Shown piece by piece: positions 8,764-17,427 of a stretch of 64,000 bases of DNA; position 1 is the stretch's first letter; each line of letters opens with the position of its first letter. Position numbers and translations under genes: made by a program. Under the pieces are notes generated by a model. It was not told the DNA's origin and made no database searches. It was given only the letters and a program-made list of their open reading frames with translations. Source of the stretch: Halalkalibacter hemicellulosilyticusJCM 9152 (lineage in GTDB: Bacteria > Bacillota > Bacilli > Bacillales > Bacillaceae_D); assembly GCF_000513115.1 (NCBI RefSeq), contig NZ_BAUU01000013.1:1-64000 (forward strand). The letters run 5' to 3'.

Positions 8764-9885
8764 ATGTCAGTGATGGAGAAGCAATTAACAGAAGTCTTAG
8801 AGCAATTAGATGAGCAATATAGCGGGTTATTTAAATGGCTAGCACATCAATATGATCCGTTATCAGGAGGGTTTTATTACGCTAGAAGCTCTAAGGAGAG
8901 TGCTCGTTTTAAGCCAGATATCGAATCAACGGCTCAAGCCATTAATATACTCATTCGAAACGATGCGCTCTCCTTTTTACCGGAGGAAATCAAAAGAAAA
9001 CTGATTCAATTTTTTCAACGTAAACAAGTCAAGGAAACAGGCTATTTTCTTGATAATGATCCAAAGATGGAGAAAGATGAAGTGATGGTACAACGTGCAC
9101 TCGGTTATTCTGTCAATGCTTTAAAGAGGCTAGGAAGCGAGCCGTTGTATCCACTTCCTTTGAAAGCAAAGGCTGCTCCAGCTTTTACAAAATCAGTAGA
9201 AGCCTATATTGAAAAGTGGAAAAGTATTGATTTAAGCAACAGTTGGCGCGGTTGTGACTTATTAGCTACATCTTGTATTTACCTACAGGAGATGAATGAG
9301 GCGGAAAGAATACCATTTGTGAAGGCTGCGACTGATTATTTAGCATCAATTCAAGATCAACAAACTGGGTTATGGGGAGATGGAAGCTTATATGTTCGAA
9401 TTTCAGGAACATTTAAGCTCCATACCTTTTACAGTAAATTCTATATCCCATTACCGAATCGTGACAAGGTTTATAAAAGCATTTTAACGTGCTTAAGGAC
9501 GGAGAAGGCTATTGACATGTGCTATATTCGCAACCCTATAGATCTCCTTGTTTATCTTGATTTAGATCTTACTGATGAGGAATTGGTAGAAATTATTCAA
9601 ATAACGACTAAAAACATGAGTCGATTAAAGCGAATAGATGGAGGATTTTCAAGGGAAATCGATCATTCACCAAAGGCGCCTAATGTTGCGCAAGTGAAAG
9701 AAGGAGAGTATTACCCTCATATGCCTGAACCGGTATTCTTAGGGGAAGGATTAGTGGAAGGTGATATGAATGCAAGTACACAAGCAACGCTTATTCGAAT
9801 GCAATGCTATCGACTAGCTAAGAAAAAGGTGTTGCCTTTACAGGAGACTCGGGAATTCTTTAAATATGTAGAAGCCATTTTATAG
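8764..9885 (+). CDS. Unrecognised protein, possibly an alpha/alpha-toroid carbohydrate-active protein
   Basis: I do not recognise this 373-residue protein with certainty. It has no signal peptide or membrane helix, so it should be cytoplasmic. The composition is helical, with recurrent aromatic and Gly-Gly turns (LSGGFYYAR near residue 35, GLWGDGSLYVRISGTFKLHTF near 200, DGGFSREID near 295) that resemble repeated hairpins of alpha/alpha-barrel enzymes and toroids. It starts 23 bases after the permease and is followed 24 bases later by an MFS carrier, inside an operon with a GH105 hydrolase. A role in breaking down an imported oligosaccharide is inference only. Confidence 0.6.
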   Translation: MSVMEKQLTEVLEQLDEQYSGLFKWLAHQYDPLSGGFYYARSSKESARFKPDIESTAQAINILIRNDALSFLPEEIKRKLIQFFQRKQVKETGYFLDNDPKMEKDEVMVQRALGYSVNALKRLGSEPLYPLPLKAKAAPAFTKSVEAYIEKWKSIDLSNSWRGCDLLATSCIYLQEMNEAERIPFVKAATDYLASIQDQQTGLWGDGSLYVRISGTFKLHTFYSKFYIPLPNRDKVYKSILTCLRTEKAIDMCYIRNPIDLLVYLDLDLTDEELVEIIQITTKNMSRLKRIDGGFSREIDHSPKAPNVAQVKEGEYYPHMPEPVFLGEGLVEGDMNASTQATLIRMQCYRLAKKKVLPLQETREFFKYVEAIL

Positions 9886-9909
9886 AGCAGAGAGAAGTGT
9901 TGTAGAGGT

Positions 9910-11106
9910 ATGTCATTTTTTCAAATACGTAAAGAAACAAGACTCTCAAAACAAGCTGTCTTAACATTAGTCAATCATACTATTTTTCAATTTGGGAATT
10001 CACTGTCATTAATATTTATTAATTTATATTTATGGCGCTTAACTGAAAGCTTATTGGTTAATGGTTTATTTAATGTCACGGCGATTATGGCACAAGCTGT
10101 GACGACCCTTTTAATAGGAAGTCTAGCAAAAAGAAAAGGCCACCTTGTGATGTATCGATATGGCATCTTTTTAACAGCTGCTTTCTATTTATGTGTGATC
10201 GCAACAAGGGAAAGTATGGTCGAATATTTCATATGGTTTGCATTGATTCGCGGAATGGCACAATCGACCTATTGGTTAAGTTATTTTACATTGGCTCATG
10301 AAGTATCCAATAATGAGAATCGTCACCGATATTTAGGATGGAATCAGGCGCTTATGGGTGTCGCTAATTTAATTGGTCCGGCAGCTGCAGGATATGTGAT
10401 AAGTTTTCAAGATGGCTTGCTAGGCTATACGATTGTGTTCACATTCGCATTTGTCATGTTTATTCTTGCAACAATCGGAAGCTTTCAAATAAAAAAAGAA
10501 GAGTCGCATCACACACAATATTATATGAAATTGTTACCTCTTATTTTAAAGAGAGAAAAAAGGTTTGGCTATGCGCTTGTTGGTTGGTTTTTATTAGGAT
10601 TTCCACAAGGGATCATGATGTATGTCCCACCGATTTTGTTATTTGTGATTTTTCCTAATGAAAGCTTTATCGGTACGATAAACGCGTTGTTTCTATCATT
10701 ATCCATTCTAGCTAGTTATGTAATAGCTCGCTTTGGAAGGTTAGATCAAACTCGAACGTATTTATTCGTCTCAGCCGTTGGAATGCTCCTGGCAGCTAGC
10801 TTCTTATTTTGGGAAATTAGTATATGGACGGTTTTACTATTCATGTCTATCTATTCACTCTTTAGACCTTTACAAGCGAATACGTATGGAGTTTATTATT
10901 TCACTTGGCTTGATCGAATACCTTTGAAAACACATTTTCGAGTGGAGACGGTTGTTTTACGTGAAGCGATTATTAATGGTGGTAGAGGTTTAGGAGTCAT
11001 TATTTTTATGCTATTTGCGAAGGAATTAAATCCGACAACAGTTCCGCTCGTCCTTTCATTTGTATTAGTACTACAATTGGGGGTTCCTTATTTAATTAAA
11101 AAGTGA
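9910..11106 (+). CDS. MFS transporter
   Basis: This is a major facilitator superfamily protein of 398 residues with about 11-12 hydrophobic segments. The typical MFS loop between helices 2 and 3 appears as GSLAKRKGHLVMYRYG, and a Gly/Pro-rich helix as LIGPAAAGYVI. Its presence inside the carbohydrate operon, 24 bases after the unrecognised gene and 16 bases before the cupin, suggests uptake or release of a sugar, sugar acid or breakdown product. The ribosome-binding site AGAGGT is modest. The substrate cannot be read. Confidence 0.75.
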   Translation: MSFFQIRKETRLSKQAVLTLVNHTIFQFGNSLSLIFINLYLWRLTESLLVNGLFNVTAIMAQAVTTLLIGSLAKRKGHLVMYRYGIFLTAAFYLCVIATRESMVEYFIWFALIRGMAQSTYWLSYFTLAHEVSNNENRHRYLGWNQALMGVANLIGPAAAGYVISFQDGLLGYTIVFTFAFVMFILATIGSFQIKKEESHHTQYYMKLLPLILKREKRFGYALVGWFLLGFPQGIMMYVPPILLFVIFPNESFIGTINALFLSLSILASYVIARFGRLDQTRTYLFVSAVGMLLAASFLFWEISIWTVLLFMSIYSLFRPLQANTYGVYYFTWLDRIPLKTHFRVETVVLREAIINGGRGLGVIIFMLFAKELNPTTVPLVLSFVLVLQLGVPYLIKK

Positions 11107-11122
11107 AAAGGGGATGATTCAT

Positions 11123-11457
11123 ATGGCAATTGGTCAATGGGAAGAAGTGAATCAACTAGTGAAAAGAAAGATTCATCAACCAGGGGAAAATTTGATGGTT
11201 ATGGAAGTGCATTTTCAAAAAGGTGGAATTGGTGATGAGCATGCCCATCCACATGAACAGTTAACGTATTGTTAGAAGGATTGTTTGAATTCAAGGTGGA
11301 TGATCAAACAATCCTACTGAAAAAAGGTGAAACATTAACGATACCTAGTAACGCTGTTCATAGTGTTGTAGCACTAGAAAATGGCTTATTGCTTGATACA
11401 TTCACACCATTACGTGAGGATTTACTTCAAACTGATCAAAATAAGGAGGTAGAATGA
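11123..11457 (+). CDS. Small cupin-domain protein (one-base deletion)
   Basis: This is a single-domain cupin of about 111 residues once one missing base near 11267-11272 is restored. The first frame (ATG at 11123, 8 bases after AAAGGGG) reads to DEHAHPHEQLTY and stops. The second frame resumes as LEGLFEFKVDDQ with no missing residues. Cupin motif 1 is visible (G-x-H-x-H-x-H-E, then the GLFEF strand) and motif 2 ends IPSNAVHSVV. Such proteins bind a metal and often a sugar or uronate; KdgF-like cupins act on unsaturated uronates released by GH105 enzymes, a plausible but unproven role. Its stop overlaps the GH105 start (ATGA). Confidence 0.75.
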
Positions 11458-12551
11458 TGAGTCAAATAGTAAAAGGTAAAAATGCACTAGAATGGGCCGT
11501 AAAAGCGAGTAAGAGTGTCATGAGTGAATATGAGCCGATTATGCTACCACCTGCTAATCGTTGGCATTATCATCAAGGTGTCTTTCTCTGTGGGGTATAT
11601 CAGCTTTACTTAGAAACAGGTGACGATGCTTATTTTCATTATGTGAAGGAATACGTTGATAAATTGGTTGATGAGCAAGGTAATTTTTATTTTGAACGTG
11701 ACCAATTAGACGCCATTCAACCTGGCCTGCTGCTATTACCGTTATATGAACAAACAGGCGAAGTACGTTATAAGATAGCTGCGTCTAAATTGCGTAATTT
11801 ATTAAAAACGATTAACAAAACGTCAGAGGGAGGCTTTTGGCATAAGGATAAATACCCGTATCAAATGTGGTTAGATGGCTTGTATATGGCAGGTCCTTTC
11901 ACAATGCAGTATGGCCAACTATTTAATGAGCCTGAGCTTGTGGATCTAGTGTTGCAGCAGGAAGCGTTAATGAGAAAGAATACGTACGACCGAGAGACAG
12001 GACTATATTTTCATGGTTGGGACGAAAGTGGAGAAACAGCTTGGAGTGTACCAGAAACGAATACAGCTCCTGAGATATGGGGACGTTCATTAGGGTGGTA
12101 TGGGTTAGCAATAGTCGATCTCATCAGCTTATTACCAGAGAACCATGAAAAGAGGGGAGATTTAATCCGAGTCTTGCAAAATTTAATTGTCAACCTTGTT
12201 CGTTATCAAGATGAAGGTACAGGCATGTGGTATCAAATTATTAATAAAGGTCATCTGGAGGATAACTGGCTTGAAAGTTCTTGCTCTAGCTTGTTTGTCT
12301 ACACGATTGCTAAAGCGGTTAAATGCGGATATATTGATAGAGCTTATGCAGAAAATGCAAAAAGAGGTTATGAGGGCATCGTGACTACTTATATTCAAGA
12401 AGAACCGAGTGGAAACGTTTCATTAACGGGTATATGTATCGGGACTTCCATTGGAGTGTATGAATATTATGTAAATCGAAAAACAAGTGTAAATGATTTA
12501 CATGGTGTTGGGACCTTTATTTTAGCGAGTTTGCAATTAAAAGATTTATAA
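11454..12551 (+). CDS. Glycoside hydrolase family 105, unsaturated uronyl hydrolase (YteR/YesR-like)
   Basis: This 365-residue enzyme belongs to GH105, which removes the 4,5-unsaturated uronic acid left at the end of oligosaccharides by polysaccharide lyases. The two catalytic-site aspartates of YteR are matched by D86 in LDAIQPG and D141 in MWLDGLYM. Other family signatures are ETNTAPEIWGRSLGWY and NWLESSCSSLFVYTIAKAVK. No signal peptide is present, so it acts in the cytoplasm on imported fragments. The start overlaps the cupin stop; a second ATG follows directly. This gene gives the best clue that the locus consumes a lyase product such as rhamnogalacturonan or another uronate polymer. Confidence 0.9.
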   Translation: MMSQIVKGKNALEWAVKASKSVMSEYEPIMLPPANRWHYHQGVFLCGVYQLYLETGDDAYFHYVKEYVDKLVDEQGNFYFERDQLDAIQPGLLLLPLYEQTGEVRYKIAASKLRNLLKTINKTSEGGFWHKDKYPYQMWLDGLYMAGPFTMQYGQLFNEPELVDLVLQQEALMRKNTYDRETGLYFHGWDESGETAWSVPETNTAPEIWGRSLGWYGLAIVDLISLLPENHEKRGDLIRVLQNLIVNLVRYQDEGTGMWYQIINKGHLEDNWLESSCSSLFVYTIAKAVKCGYIDRAYAENAKRGYEGIVTTYIQEEPSGNVSLTGICIGTSIGVYEYYVNRKTSVNDLHGVGTFILASLQLKDL

Positions 12552-12568
12552 TAAAGGAGTAGTGTGAT

Positions 12569-13226
12569 ATGGAAATGAGCGGTTTAATGGGGCGGTTTTT
12601 TTCGGATCAGTGTCTTCATCTCACGCCTCGCATATATAAATATACTATGGATAGCCTTCACACTTCTTGGTCTTGTTGTCTTTGGGTTCATGCCGGCAAC
12701 AGTAGCTATGTTTGCTGTAATGAGAAAGTGGATAAATGGATCGAGTGATTTTTCAGTCTCGCGGACCTATTGGCACTATTATAAAAAAGAGTTTGTGCAA
12801 GCCAATTTGTTTGGAGTATTTTTCGTATTTATCGGTTATATCATTTATGCGAACTTTGTTATTTTGTCTGATCAAATCATCTGGATGCAAGCTATTAGGT
12901 ATGTCTTACTTGTTATAACGATTATCTATTTGCTTTCTTTATTAATGTTCTTTTCGGTATACGTCCATTTTGATGTGAAACCAATAGATAAATTAAAAGT
13001 GGCGCTAATGCTTACTTTATCATATCCGCAATATATGATCTTAATGGCAGTTACGGTTGTCGCTGTGCAATATTTAGTTATGTATATTCCTGGGTTAATT
13101 CCGTTTTTTACGTGCAGTTTAATTGGATTTATGTTGACGAAAATAGCGAATATTGTCTTTCGAGTGGTCAGTGAGCGAAATATTCAAAAGGAGACTAAGA
13201 GTAAAGAGAGCGTTCAAGCTTATTAA
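12569..13226 (+). CDS. DUF624 membrane protein (YesL-like; one-base insertion)
   Basis: YesL-type membrane proteins of unknown function accompany carbohydrate ABC importers in Bacillaceae. The ATG at 12569 follows AAGGAG and encodes MEMSGLMGRFFRISVFISRL, but only if one T is removed from the 7-T run at 12596-12602. The frame then continues cleanly (LAYINILWIAFTLLGLVVFGFMPATVAMFAVMRKW) to 13226, giving 218 residues and about five membrane segments. The FGFMPATVAMFAVMRKW stretch is characteristic of the family. It closes the carbohydrate operon, 17 bases after GH105. Confidence 0.8.
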
Positions 13227-13312
13227 TGTGGTGGAGAGAAGCTAATTGTGTACGGAGAACAACGTTAATGAATGAGAATTCGAACCAATACGGCGGTGCA
13301 AGAATCTGCTCC

Positions 13313-13365
13313 TGAAATATACTTCGCTTTCCGCGGGAAGCTGCTGAGCCACCTCGTGCTACGCA
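13313..13365. repeat. Truncated interspersed repeat (CTTCGCTTTCCGCGGG type)
   Basis: The stretch containing CTTCGCTTTCCGCGGGAAGC and GAGCCACCTCGTGCTACGC resembles a GC-rich dispersed intergenic element I recall from Bacillaceae genomes. It is much more GC-rich than its flanks. Only a fragment seems to be present. Confidence 0.45.
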
Positions 13366-13366
13366 A

Positions 13367-13406
13367 GGGCACTGAAAAAGTTTGGTTTTCAACTTTTTTG
13401 GTGCCC
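13367..13406. repeat. GGGCACTGAAAAAGTT hairpin, copy 1
   Basis: GGGCACTGAAAAAGTT pairs with AACTTTTTTGGTGCCC around an 8-base loop. A close relative occurs at 20844-20884. It could act as a terminator for the carbohydrate operon or be a mobile-element remnant. Confidence 0.6.
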
Positions 13407-13598
13407 TACGTATATGTCATTCGCTATGTCCTTAAGATGTCCGCATTTTTTGCTAAACACTTCAACCTCTCTTTTTTTATGTTTCATGTCTCGTATTTAT
13501 TATTAGAGAAGTAATTGCGTATGTTACAGTATTTTTTACAAATACTACAAGCAACTTTGTGGTATGATGAGATGAAAGACTATACATAGAGAGGACGA

Positions 13599-14279
13599 AT
13601 GGAATTGGATCAATCAATTGCGCGATATATTGACCATACAGCTTTAAAGGCCGATGTATGCGAGAAGGACATTATTCAGCTTTGCAAAGAAGCAAAGGAA
13701 TATTCTTTTGCTTCCGTTTGTGTGAATCCAACCTGGGTGAAGCTAGCTGCTCAGTTGTTGCAAGATGCGGAGGACGTAAAGGTTTGCACAGTGATTGGCT
13801 TCCCACTAGGGGCAAATACGACAGAAGTAAAAGCGTTCGAAACGAAAAATGCAGTTGAAAATGGAGCAACAGAGGTCGACATGGTTATAAATGTCGCAGC
13901 TTTAAAAAGAAAAGATAATGATTTAGTTGAACGGGACATTAGAGCTGTCGTTCATGCTACAGGTGGACATGCTTTGACAAAAGTTATTATCGAAACATGT
14001 TTATTATCAGATGAGGAGAAGCGTCGTGCGTGTGAATTAGCGGTGAAAGCTGGTGCGGATTTTGTGAAAACATCTACGGGCTTTTCAACAGGTGGTGCGA
14101 CAGTTGAAGATATCCAATTAATGCGTCAAACGGTCGGACCAGAAAAAGGAGTAAAAGCATCTGGCGGTGTACGAGATTTAGAAGGTGCGAAAAAGTTGAT
14201 TGAAGCAGGAGCAACAAGAATAGGTGCTAGTGCTGGCGTAGCAATCGTGAACGGTGAAAAAGGCGAATCAGCTTACTAA
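13599..14279 (+). CDS. deoC: Deoxyribose-phosphate aldolase
   Basis: DeoC cleaves 2-deoxyribose-5-phosphate to acetaldehyde and glyceraldehyde-3-phosphate in deoxynucleoside catabolism. The 226-residue protein has the expected TIM-barrel signatures: IDHTALK near the start, [11 protein letters not shown], and FVKTSTGF, where K157 is the Schiff-base lysine. GVKASGGV follows with the second conserved lysine. ATG at 13599 is preceded by AGAGAGGAC. The gene stands alone and ends at a strong hairpin. The usual deoR-nupC-pdp neighbours are absent. Confidence 0.95.
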   Translation: MELDQSIARYIDHTALKADVCEKDIIQLCKEAKEYSFASVCVNPTWVKLAAQLLQDAEDVKVCTVIGFPLGANTTEVKAFETKNAVENGATEVDMVINVAALKRKDNDLVERDIRAVVHATGGHALTKVIIETCLLSDEEKRRACELAVKAGADFVKTSTGFSTGGATVEDIQLMRQTVGPEKGVKASGGVRDLEGAKKLIEAGATRIGASAGVAIVNGEKGESAY

Positions 14280-14282
14280 GAA

Positions 14283-14323
14283 AAAGGCGATTAGAAGATG
14301 TAGTAGTCTTCTAATCGCCTTTT
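14283..14323. terminator. Bidirectional terminator between deoC and marR
   Basis: A 16-bp perfect stem (AAAGGCGATTAGAAGA / TCTTCTAATCGCCTTT) with an 8-base loop has A and T runs on either side, so it can serve deoC and the convergent marR-type gene. Confidence 0.88.
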
Positions 14324-14351
14324 ACGTGTAAAAACGTATGTAGGGTTCCAT

Positions 14352-14753
14352 TTAATAATGCTCTTTTGCGTATAAGCCAATTTTCTTTAATAATTCAATG
14401 GCTTGAAGCTTTTCTTCTTCAGATAGTCCTGCTGTGGCCTCTTTAATGACTTGTTCATGTTCGGGAAAGATTTCTTCAATAAATGAACGGCCTGCATCGG
14501 TTAATTGTGCATAAATCGTTCTTCTATCTGTTGAACAACGATTTCTTTTTAGGAACTGTTTCTTTTCTAACTTATCAATAACATAGGTTGTATTGGCATT
14601 CGATGTAAGGATTTTTTCACCGATTTGCTGGAGAGGCTTGGTTCCCTTATGATAAAGGAGTTCTAGTACGGCAAATTCAGTTGTTGTTAAGCCGTGTTTA
14701 CTAATTTGTCTATCAGAATGCTTACTTAACCATATAGAAGCTCTTGAAAGCAC
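14352..14753 (-). CDS. MarR-family transcriptional regulator (YusO-like); N-terminus probably longer
   Basis: This is a winged-helix regulator. The core is readable: helix pair TEFAVLELLYHKG-KPLQQIGEKIL, recognition helix TSNANTTYVIDKLEKK and wing RCSTDRRTIYAQLTDAG. It resembles YusO/MhqR-type MarR proteins that sense reactive or quinone-like compounds. The first standard start, GTG at 14753, omits the conserved N-terminal helix. In-frame residues upstream (INTESINNHENSLKLFI) match the family, and an ATT codon at 14804 lies about 9 bases after AAAGGTG. The true start may therefore be ATT, or the ATT may be a sequencing error for ATG. Confidence 0.85.
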   Translation of the reverse strand: MLSRASIWLSKHSDRQISKHGLTTTEFAVLELLYHKGTKPLQQIGEKILTSNANTTYVIDKLEKKQFLKRNRCSTDRRTIYAQLTDAGRSFIEEIFPEHEQVIKEATAGLSEEEKLQAIELLKKIGLYAKEHY

Positions 14754-14990
14754 GATAAAGAGCTTTAAAGAATTTTCGTGATTGTTTATTGATTCAGTAT
14801 TAATTGAACTTCACACCTTTCTGTATCCCTTATACAGAGATAATATTCTAGTTAAGAAATAAGATCAAGACTTTTCTAAAATTAGGTAATTGTTTTATAA
14901 TTCCTGTTGTCATTCATATTCTATTCATAGTTCTGAATTAAGTCGTTCATACTACTTAAAGGTAGCTAATCGATATAAGGGAGTGATGAC

Positions 14991-15539
14991 ATGGAATTAT
15001 GGCTTGTAGGCATCGTCGCCATTCTAGTTGCAGCTATTGGGATGCTTGCTTACTTTTCGAAGAAGAATCCTACAGTGGCAACTATTCCAGTTCAAACAAA
15101 TCAAACAGATCGACAGCTGGAAGGGGCTTATGCGGTGAAGATGAATGATTTAGAAGCGAAGCAGCAATATAATCAGATGCAAAATGAGATGGAAGCAGGT
15201 GAAGAGTTAACAACCGATGTGAACGATCAAATTCAATCAATGCAAACGACTTTACAGCAAGTGAAAATGAAATCATATCAACAACCAACAACCGTTTCTC
15301 CATCTAATCAACAGGATCAGCAGATGTTGTTACAACAGGTGAAACAGATGAATCAACAAGCTAAGCAACAGCAACAGCAATTGTATAGTCAACTACAAAA
15401 AACCGTTCAACAGACGACTCAGCTATTGAATTCAATTGATGAATCGGTTCAATCGATGGATGTCTTATCGACATTAACAGAGCAGTTAGAGCAAACGGAG
15501 CAACAATTACAACAACCTTCTAGTGAATCATCTAACTAA
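14991..15539 (+). CDS. Hypothetical Gln-rich protein with one N-terminal membrane helix
   Basis: I do not recognise this protein. It has 182 residues: a membrane helix at about residues 3-22, then a highly polar tail with about 20 percent Gln and heptad-like spacing (QQVKQMNQQAKQQQQQLYSQ), suggesting a coiled coil. The ATG at 14991 follows AAGGGAG. A convergent terminator with yqeW lies just downstream. No function is assigned. Confidence 0.7.
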   Translation: MELWLVGIVAILVAAIGMLAYFSKKNPTVATIPVQTNQTDRQLEGAYAVKMNDLEAKQQYNQMQNEMEAGEELTTDVNDQIQSMQTTLQQVKMKSYQQPTTVSPSNQQDQQMLLQQVKQMNQQAKQQQQQLYSQLQKTVQQTTQLLNSIDESVQSMDVLSTLTEQLEQTEQQLQQPSSESSN

Positions 15540-15544
15540 TCAAA

Positions 15545-15585
15545 AAGAGCACTTCCCTTCCTATATGTGAAAGAGAAGTGCTCTT
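15545..15585. terminator. Bidirectional terminator between convergent genes
   Basis: An 11-bp perfect stem (AAGAGCACTTC / GAAGTGCTCTT) with a 19-base loop lies between the Gln-rich protein gene and the convergent yqeW stop. Confidence 0.75.
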
Positions 15586-15589
15586 CTTG

Positions 15590-16513
15590 TTATGAGTGAA
15601 TACGATTAATCAATGTTGCAAAGTAGTTTGCTAACGGTAATAACAGAAAGGAACAAATTGAATTAAATAACAAGCTAGCATGGGCAAGTTGTGTCATAGG
15701 GTCGGGTGTCAGTATTTGTGAAATATAGCTCAAAGCATGGATGAATGGTAAGAAAAGAAGAACACCAATGACGTTTAACCAAATATTTGCAAAGGCTACT
15801 AATCGTGCGCTTTTCCCAGAACCTAAGCTAGCAAGGTATGCGGTAATGCAAGTACCGATATTGGCACCAAGCATAATCGCAATACCAGCAGGTAAGTCTA
15901 GTATATGATCATTCATGAAGCCCATCGCGATAGCTGTCGTCGCTGTACTCGATTGTATAAATGCCGTCATAATCGTTCCTAAACCGATACCGAAAGAGAG
16001 ATGTTCATTCGTTATGTGGAAGAAGGAATGAATATTTGGGATAGAAGATAGAGGATAGGCAAGTGATTCTAGACCATTCATCGCTATGAAAATACATGCT
16101 AATCCAAAGGTAGAGCAACCGAAAGAAAAAGTGATTTTTTTTGGAATGAGCAGTGATAGGAATCCCATGATCAATAACGGGATGATCATTGCAGACACAT
16201 CTAATGTGAGTAATTCTGTTGTAACTGTCGTACCAATATTAGCTCCTAATATGATACCAATAGAATGGCGAAATTGTATAAAGCCTGTTGCTACTAGTCC
16301 AACAGTCATCACAATGATGGCTGAACTGCTTTGCAAAACAGCTGTAGCGACCATTCCAACGATTAAGCCTTTCCAAGGTGAATCGGTCATTTGATGGAGC
16401 CAACGCTGGAACGATTGTCCACCTAGTTGGAAGAGGCCAGTTCGCAGTACAATCATTCCAAAAAGAAAAAGAGTTATGTATACAGCTAAAAGGGAAACGA
16501 GTTCTTTAATCAT
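15590..16513 (-). CDS. yqeW: Na/Pi cotransporter family protein YqeW
   Basis: This is a NptA/PNaS-family membrane protein of 307 residues without a PhoU tail. The inverted duplicate cores are visible: VLQSSSAIIVMTVGLV with GANIGTTVT in the first half, and FIQSSTATTAIAMGF with GANIGTCIT in the second. Members couple sodium to phosphate movement, although direction and substrate of YqeW are not established. The start follows AGAGGTGATGAC. Its position next to rpsU and yqeY matches B. subtilis. A second, PhoU-tailed member of the family is found at 62057-63686. Confidence 0.88.
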   Translation of the reverse strand: MIKELVSLLAVYITLFLFGMIVLRTGLFQLGGQSFQRWLHQMTDSPWKGLIVGMVATAVLQSSSAIIVMTVGLVATGFIQFRHSIGIILGANIGTTVTTELLTLDVSAMIIPLLIMGFLSLLIPKKITFSFGCSTFGLACIFIAMNGLESLAYPLSSIPNIHSFFHITNEHLSFGIGLGTIMTAFIQSSTATTAIAMGFMNDHILDLPAGIAIMLGANIGTCITAYLASLGSGKSARLVAFANIWLNVIGVLLFLPFIHALSYISQILTPDPMTQLAHASLLFNSICSFLLLPLANYFATLINRIHS

Positions 16514-16598
16514 GTCATCACCTCTATTAACAACTTATGGACAAAAATGAACAAGCATGACAGTAAAATCTTCATACGATGTACGCGTAAAGTTTGAG

Positions 16599-16627
16599 TT
16601 GACCAAAAGTTGGCTATATATTATAAT
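16599..16627 (+). promoter_or_regulatory. Sigma-A promoter of rpsU
   Basis: TTGACC and TATAAT are separated by exactly 17 bases, with one mismatch in total to the consensus. It lies about 70 bases before rpsU, as expected for a highly expressed ribosomal protein gene. Confidence 0.85.
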
Positions 16628-16697
16628 TCTATAAGACGTGCATTCTATTTAAGAGGTACGTGTTGATGTTGGTTTGTTTCGGAGGGAGGGATATACA

Positions 16698-16871
16698 ATG
16701 GCAGAGACTCGTGTTCGCAAAAACGAATCGATTGATGCTGCACTTCGTCGCTTCAAGAGATCACTCTCTAAAGAAGGAACGTTGGCTGAGGTTAAAAAGC
16801 GTAAGCACTATGAAAAGCCTAGTGTAAAACGCAAGAAGAAATCTGAAGCAGCAAGAAAGCGTAAGTTCTAA
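16698..16871 (+). CDS. rpsU: 30S ribosomal protein S21
   Basis: S21 is a small basic subunit protein that helps 30S initiation. The 57-residue sequence is complete: [20 protein letters not shown], then a strongly basic tail rich in Lys and Arg. The ATG at 16698 follows GGAGGGAGGG. An in-frame ATG at 16674 lies before that site and is not used. The yqeY start follows 15 bases downstream, so the two genes are co-transcribed. Confidence 0.97.
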   Translation: MAETRVRKNESIDAALRRFKRSLSKEGTLAEVKKRKHYEKPSVKRKKKSEAARKRKF

Positions 16872-16885
16872 GAGAGGTGTATTCA

Positions 16886-17329
16886 TTGAATCTTCTTGAA
16901 CAATTAAATCAAGATATGAAGACTGCGATGAAGAACAAAGAAAAAGATAAACTCTCTGTAATCCGTATGGTGAAATCGTCTTTACAGAATGAGCAAATTA
17001 AGCTCGGACGCGAATTGACAGACGATGATAGCCTAACGGTGCTGAATCGCGAACTGAAACAACGCAAGGATTCCCTCCATGAGTTTGAAAAAGCAGATCG
17101 TGAAGATTTAGCTGTTAAGCTTCGTGCAGAGATTTCCATACTTGAAGAGTATATGCCTGAGCAATTATCAGAAGACGAGCTTGCGACTATTGTGAAAGAT
17201 ACGATAGCTGAAGTAGGGGCTTCTTCGAAGGCAGATATGGGTAAGGTTATGGGAGCAATTATGCCTAAGGTTAAAGGGAAAGCTGATGGTGGCCTTGTGA
17301 ATCGTCTAGTTCAACAACATTTGTCTTAA
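16886..17329 (+). CDS. yqeY: GatB/YqeY domain protein
   Basis: YqeY proteins carry the tail domain of the GatB amidotransferase subunit, which contacts tRNA; the function of the free domain is unknown. The protein (147 residues) starts [20 protein letters not shown] and ends with the conserved [12 protein letters not shown] helix, with the typical [13 protein letters not shown] in the middle. The TTG at 16886 is chosen because AGAGAGGTG lies about 7 bases upstream. It is cotranscribed with rpsU, as in other Firmicutes. Confidence 0.93.
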   Translation: MNLLEQLNQDMKTAMKNKEKDKLSVIRMVKSSLQNEQIKLGRELTDDDSLTVLNRELKQRKDSLHEFEKADREDLAVKLRAEISILEEYMPEQLSEDELATIVKDTIAEVGASSKADMGKVMGAIMPKVKGKADGGLVNRLVQQHLS

Positions 17330-17393
17330 CATGACGCAATAGAGGCTATCTTATAGAACATGTAGGCTCTTAATTAATGATGAGCTTAAGAAG

Positions 17394-17427
17394 AAGGTGT
17401 CACCGAGTTGCTTGGTGACACCTTTTT
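17394..17427 (+). terminator. Terminator of rpsU-yqeY
   Basis: An 11-bp perfect stem (AAGGTGTCACC / GGTGACACCTT) with a 9-base loop is followed by TTTTTCTT. Confidence 0.93.

Larger units (their letters stand above)
13227..13598 (+). other. 372-bp intergenic region with repeat remnants
   Basis: No gene is supported here. The region holds a partial ACAACGTT match (13261 area), a truncated copy of a GC-rich Bacillaceae intergenic repeat (13313-13365) and a long hairpin (13367-13406). An ORF of 80 codons at 13272-13514 runs through the repeat and has no ribosome-binding site. Confidence 0.6.

Noticed and set aside
12187-12384. 65-codon ORF inside the GH105 gene
   Set aside because: It is an alternative frame within a clear enzyme gene, with no start signal.
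13258-13268. Third copy of the ACAACGTTGT operator
   Set aside because: Only ACAACGTT is matched and the palindrome is not completed. It lies after the last gene of the operon.
13272-13514. 80-codon ORF downstream of the DUF624 gene
   Set aside because: It runs through a GC-rich repeat and a hairpin, has no ribosome-binding site and resembles no protein.
16086-16394. 102-codon ORF antisense to yqeW
   Set aside because: It is a shadow of a well-supported membrane protein gene and has no ribosome-binding site.
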